This document shows positions 61,412 through 64,000 of a stretch of 64,000 nucleotides of DNA, piece by piece. Below the pieces are notes generated by a model. It saw only the letters and a program-made list of their open reading frames with translations, did no database searches and had not been told where the DNA came from. The number at the start of each line of letters is the position of its first letter. The stretch's first letter is position 1. Origin of the DNA: Demequina sp. (lineage in GTDB: Bacteria > Actinomycetota > Actinomycetes > Actinomycetales > Demequinaceae); NCBI RefSeq assembly GCF_016278775.1, contig NZ_JADQBF010000070.1, positions 19,123 through 83,122 on the forward strand, read 5' to 3'. Made by a program: the position numbers and the translations under genes.

Positions 61412-64000
61412 CTAGACCTCTCGGCGCCGCCTGCCCACGATCACCAACGCCATGCCAGCGAAGAGTAGTTGCGCGGCCAGCGCCCCACCGACTGTCCCGC
61501 CTGTGACCGCGAGACCACTCGGCTCGGCTCCGAGTCGCACACCAAGAGAGGTGGACGCGGTGTGCCCGCCAGCGGTGACGCCGTTGACCTGCACTGTGTG
61601 AGCGCCGACGCCCAACGATGCTGGAAGCTTCACCATGCCGCTGAAGGTTCCGTCGCTCGCCACCGTCAACGCACCAAGTTTCATGGGGGTCGAGAAGATC
61701 CACACCTCGACCGTTGAACCCGGCTTGAAGCCTTCGCCACTCACCAAGACGTAGCCGCCCACGTAGCCCTCGAAGTACGCCTCGCCACCCCCGCCAGTCA
61801 CGAGCCGCGCGCTCGAGTCATACGCCTCAAGCGTCAGCGAGACGGAGGGCGTGGAGACCTTCCAACCTGCTCCCGCCGCTCCACTCGTCACGGTCACCCT
61901 CTGGCCATCGAGAGAGCCGTCGCCGACGCCAGGGTCCAGTTCAGGAGGTGCGCTCTGCCCCGGCATCGCCACGGGCGCTGAGACGGGAGTTCCCCACGTC
62001 GCGGATGAGGCGACTCCGTCGCCCGCTGCAGAGACCGCGCGCAGCGCCACGGAGTAGGCCTGACCATTCTCGAGGCCGAAGACTGTCAGGGGAGAGGTGG
62101 TGGTCGCCACGATGGAACTGCTCCATGTCGACCCACCGTCCACGGAATACCGGTAGCCCACAATCGCGCTACCACCGTCGTCTGCTGGCGGTGTGAAGGC
62201 CACGACGATGCTGTGGTCGCCCGCAGTGACGGAGTCGACCGTCGGCGCCGAGGCGATGGTGCGCGGCGTGCCGTCGGCGGCGCCTGAAGCCGCGCCCGGA
62301 CCAGCTGAGGTCACCGCGCGGAGCACGACCGAGTAGGTCGTGCCGTTCACCAGGCCGGTGATGGTCAGCGGGCTCGACGCCACGCCGAACGGGCCGGCCA
62401 GCCATGAGGTGCCCACGTCGAGGGAGTACTGGTATCCCGTCACCACCGCGCCGCCCGTCGAGCCTGGTGCGGTGAACTCAAGCACGAGGGACGCATCATC
62501 CGGTGTCACTGCCGTGACGACGGGAGCGGTCGCGGGGATCGCGTCCACCGTTCCCGAGTAGGTCGCCACATCAGTGCCGTGCGCGTTGGTTGCCGTGATC
62601 TCAACTGCGTAGGCCCCGACCGTGGTGGGGGTGCCGTGCACCTGGCCGTCGACCTCGAGAGTCAGGCCAGCGGGGAGTGCCCCATCGGTCACGGACCAGG
62701 TGGCCGTGGGTACTGCGCTGGCGGCCAGGGTCGTGTCATAGGCGACGCTCCATTGCAGGGTCCCCAGCGAGGTTGTCGAAATCGTGGGCACCGACTCGAC
62801 GCTACCCATGACGGTCATTGATGCCGTCCCGTGCAGGTTTGTCGCGGTCACCTCGAACACGTAAACCCCTGTCGTCGTCGGCATCCCTGCGAGCACGCCC
62901 GTGGTGGAGTCCAGTGTGACGCCGGTTGGCAGCACCCCGGCCGTGACGGCAAAGGTGGGTGTCGGATATCCCGCTGCGGTCACGGTCGCGGAGGGCGAGG
63001 CCCCCAGGATCATGAGCGTCGGCACGCCCGTGGGCACGCCCGGTGATTGTCCCGGAGTGGCGGATGCCTCGCTGGACGCCGCCGACCATCCGGCCTCGTT
63101 GTGTGCCTGCACCGTGAACGTGTACGTCTGGCCCACGGTGAGTCCGGTGAGAGTGCATGGGGAACTGCATTCGGTCTGCACGCCACCGGGCGTAGAGGTC
63201 ACCCGATACTTGTCCACCACCCGACCGCCGTCGAACGGGGGCGCCAAGAAGGACACGGTCACTTGCCTCTCCCCTGGGACGGCGCTGAGCGCGGTCGGTG
63301 CGTCGGGGACTGTGCGGGGAGTTCCCGTAGCAGAATTCGAGGCCGAGCCCCCGCCCGCTGCGGTCACGGCCCGCAGGCTGACCGAGTACGGCGTTCCGTT
63401 GGCGAGCCCCGCGATGGTGATCGGGCTGGTCGTGACACCGACCGGCCCTGAAAGCCATGTACCCCCGCCGTTCACCGTGTACTCATAACCGGTGACGGGG
63501 CTACCGCCACTCGTCGCGGGTGGAGTGAACTGCAGTGTGAGCGCACCGTTGTCCGCCGTGACGGTTCCGATCGCGGGCGCCGTGGCCGGGATCGGCACTA
63601 CGTTGCCCGCGTACGTGACGGTGTCCGCACCGTGCGTGTTGGTCGCGGTGATGTCGACCGAGTATGCCGCCACCGTGGTGGGCGTCCCGTGCAGTCGACC
63701 GCTGGCCTCGAGCGTCAGCCCCGCAGGCAGCGATCCTCCGGTGACCGACCACGTCTCCGTAGGAACCGCGCTTGCGGACAGCATGGCGTCGTAGGGCGTG
63801 CTCCAGCGCAGGGTGCCCAGAGCACTCGTGGCGATCGTGGGAATCGACTCGATGTCGCCGGTAAACGTTGCCGAGGCTCCACCGTACGTGTTGGTAGCGG
63901 TGACCTCGAAGGAGAAGGATCCGGTCGAGGTCGCCGCGCCGCCGAGCGCTCCCGAGGACGAGTCGAGCGTGACCCCCGTGGGAAGCGCACCCGCCGTGAC
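61412..64000 (-). CDS. Large repeat-built surface protein, C-terminal part (5' end outside window)
   Basis: The visible 862 residues are the C-terminal part of a giant exported protein; the frame stays open to the window's last base. It alternates putative Ig-like (He_PIG-type: PAGLTLE..G..HGTPTT..Y....TATN.HG) domains with fibronectin type III modules (VTGY.YS.....W.......PLTI.GL.NGT.YSV.LRAV). The last 240 residues add a further FN3 copy, a beta-rich domain (SVSLTLEAYDSS...), and the signal LAVTG-G, a hydrophobic helix and RRRRE. LAVTG fits class E sortase anchoring, common in actinobacteria. The start is unknown; the true start lies past 64000. Likely an adhesin or binding scaffold. Confidence 0.85.
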   Translation of the reverse strand, partial: VTAGALPTGVTLDSSSGALGGAATSTGSFSFEVTATNTYGGASATFTGDIESIPTIATSALGTLRWSTPYDAMLSASAVPTETWSVTGGSLPAGLTLEASGRLHGTPTTVAAYSVDITATNTHGADTVTYAGNVVPIPATAPAIGTVTADNGALTLQFTPPATSGGSPVTGYEYTVNGGGTWLSGPVGVTTSPITIAGLANGTPYSVSLRAVTAAGGGSASNSATGTPRTVPDAPTALSAVPGERQVTVSFLAPPFDGGRVVDKYRVTSTPGGVQTECSSPCTLTGLTVGQTYTFTVQAHNEAGWSAASSEASATPGQSPGVPTGVPTLMILGASPSATVTAAGYPTPTFAVTAGVLPTGVTLDSTTGVLAGMPTTTGVYVFEVTATNLHGTASMTVMGSVESVPTISTTSLGTLQWSVAYDTTLAASAVPTATWSVTDGALPAGLTLEVDGQVHGTPTTVGAYAVEITATNAHGTDVATYSGTVDAIPATAPVVTAVTPDDASLVLEFTAPGSTGGAVVTGYQYSLDVGTSWLAGPFGVASSPLTITGLVNGTTYSVVLRAVTSAGPGAASGAADGTPRTIASAPTVDSVTAGDHSIVVAFTPPADDGGSAIVGYRYSVDGGSTWSSSIVATTTSPLTVFGLENGQAYSVALRAVSAAGDGVASSATWGTPVSAPVAMPGQSAPPELDPGVGDGSLDGQRVTVTSGAAGAGWKVSTPSVSLTLEAYDSSARLVTGGGGEAYFEGYVGGYVLVSGEGFKPGSTVEVWIFSTPMKLGALTVASDGTFSGMVKLPASLGVGAHTVQVNGVTAGGHTASTSLGVRLGAEPSGLAVTGGTVGGALAAQLLFAGMALVIVGRRRREV
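62250..64000 (-). repeat. 1053-bp tandem repeat units in the surface protein gene
   Basis: Two independent landmarks recur exactly 1053 bases (351 codons) apart: the end of the LPTGVTLD segment (64000 and 62947) and the GTPTT/TATN.HG segment (63630 and 62577). The similar stretches are about 63303-64000 and 62250-62947; the bases between carry a more divergent FN3 module. The unit is thus He_PIG, He_PIG, FN3, FN3. The window probably contains only the last two units. Confidence 0.78.

Noticed and set aside
1-64000. CRISPR array, insertion sequence or integron
   Set aside because: No spaced direct repeats of 20-40 bases and no transposase, integrase or cas-like protein was seen; the only tandem repeats are coding (62250-64000).

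Overview
The window is a stretch of high-GC chromosome from an actinobacterium. Evidence: BldC and DUF3073 proteins, GC-rich third codon positions, frequent GTG starts, a LAVTG-type sortase signal, and purine genes in an actinobacterial arrangement. Sugar-ABC operons, arabinose genes and a GH6 cellulase suggest a plant-polysaccharide-degrading member of the Micrococcales (Cellulomonadaceae/Demequinaceae-like). That placement is inference; there is no 16S gene here. I see no insertion sequence, prophage, CRISPR array, rRNA or origin. No stretch above 300 bases lacks a gene; the longest gaps (23715-23978, 36851-37108, 43551-43790, 41516-41737, 29883-30100) are mostly promoter regions.

Layout. 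0-11.5 kb: redox enzymes (NAD(P)-binding protein, aldo/keto reductase), an MFS transporter, a TetR regulator divergent from a GH3 beta-glucosidase, a TetR/MMPL exporter pair, LtrA, Pr6Pr and DUF1232 membrane proteins. 11.6-14.4 kb: an unrecognised lipoprotein, a beta-carbonic anhydrase and an SDR. 14.5-23.8 kb: an L-arabinose locus, all on the minus strand: araR-like LacI regulator, araB-araD-araA with 4-nt overlaps, then a ChvE/MmsA/MmsB-type sugar ABC importer. Three copies of one palindrome (ATGTT..CG.TAACAT type) tie regulator, enzymes and transporter together. 24-30.3 kb: NCS2 permease, a minimal zinc protease, tRNA-Glu/Asp/Phe, glycerate kinase, holin-like protein, EamA exporter, Ogt, BldC, DUF3073.

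30.4-41 kb: purine biosynthesis genes purM, purF and purL with their usual small companions. They are split by a 5-kb block with an AglEFG-type sugar importer and a lipid-anchored GH6 cellulase. 41-43.6 kb: a hypothetical protein, a lipoprotein serpin and a rhodanese. 43.8-50.5 kb: a xyloside/xyloglucan-oligosaccharide operon (LacI regulator, binding protein, two permeases, GH31 alpha-xylosidase) with two identical TCGAAGCGCTTCGA operators. 50.6-55 kb: MetZ and a copper efflux set (MerR, CopZ, CopA) with a MerR-type stretched promoter.

55.1-64 kb is the least ordinary part. It holds an Asp/Glu racemase homologue, a 712-residue TIM-barrel plus aminoglycoside-phosphotransferase-like fusion, a GNAT plus P-loop kinase fusion, an LLM flavin monooxygenase homologue, and a secreted lipoprotein of unrecognised family. 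Last is the 3' part of a giant repeat-built surface protein (Ig-like and FN3 domains, 1053-bp tandem units, sortase signal) that runs off the window. None of the three ABC importers except the arabinose one carries its own ATPase, and all three have a strong hairpin right after the binding-protein gene.
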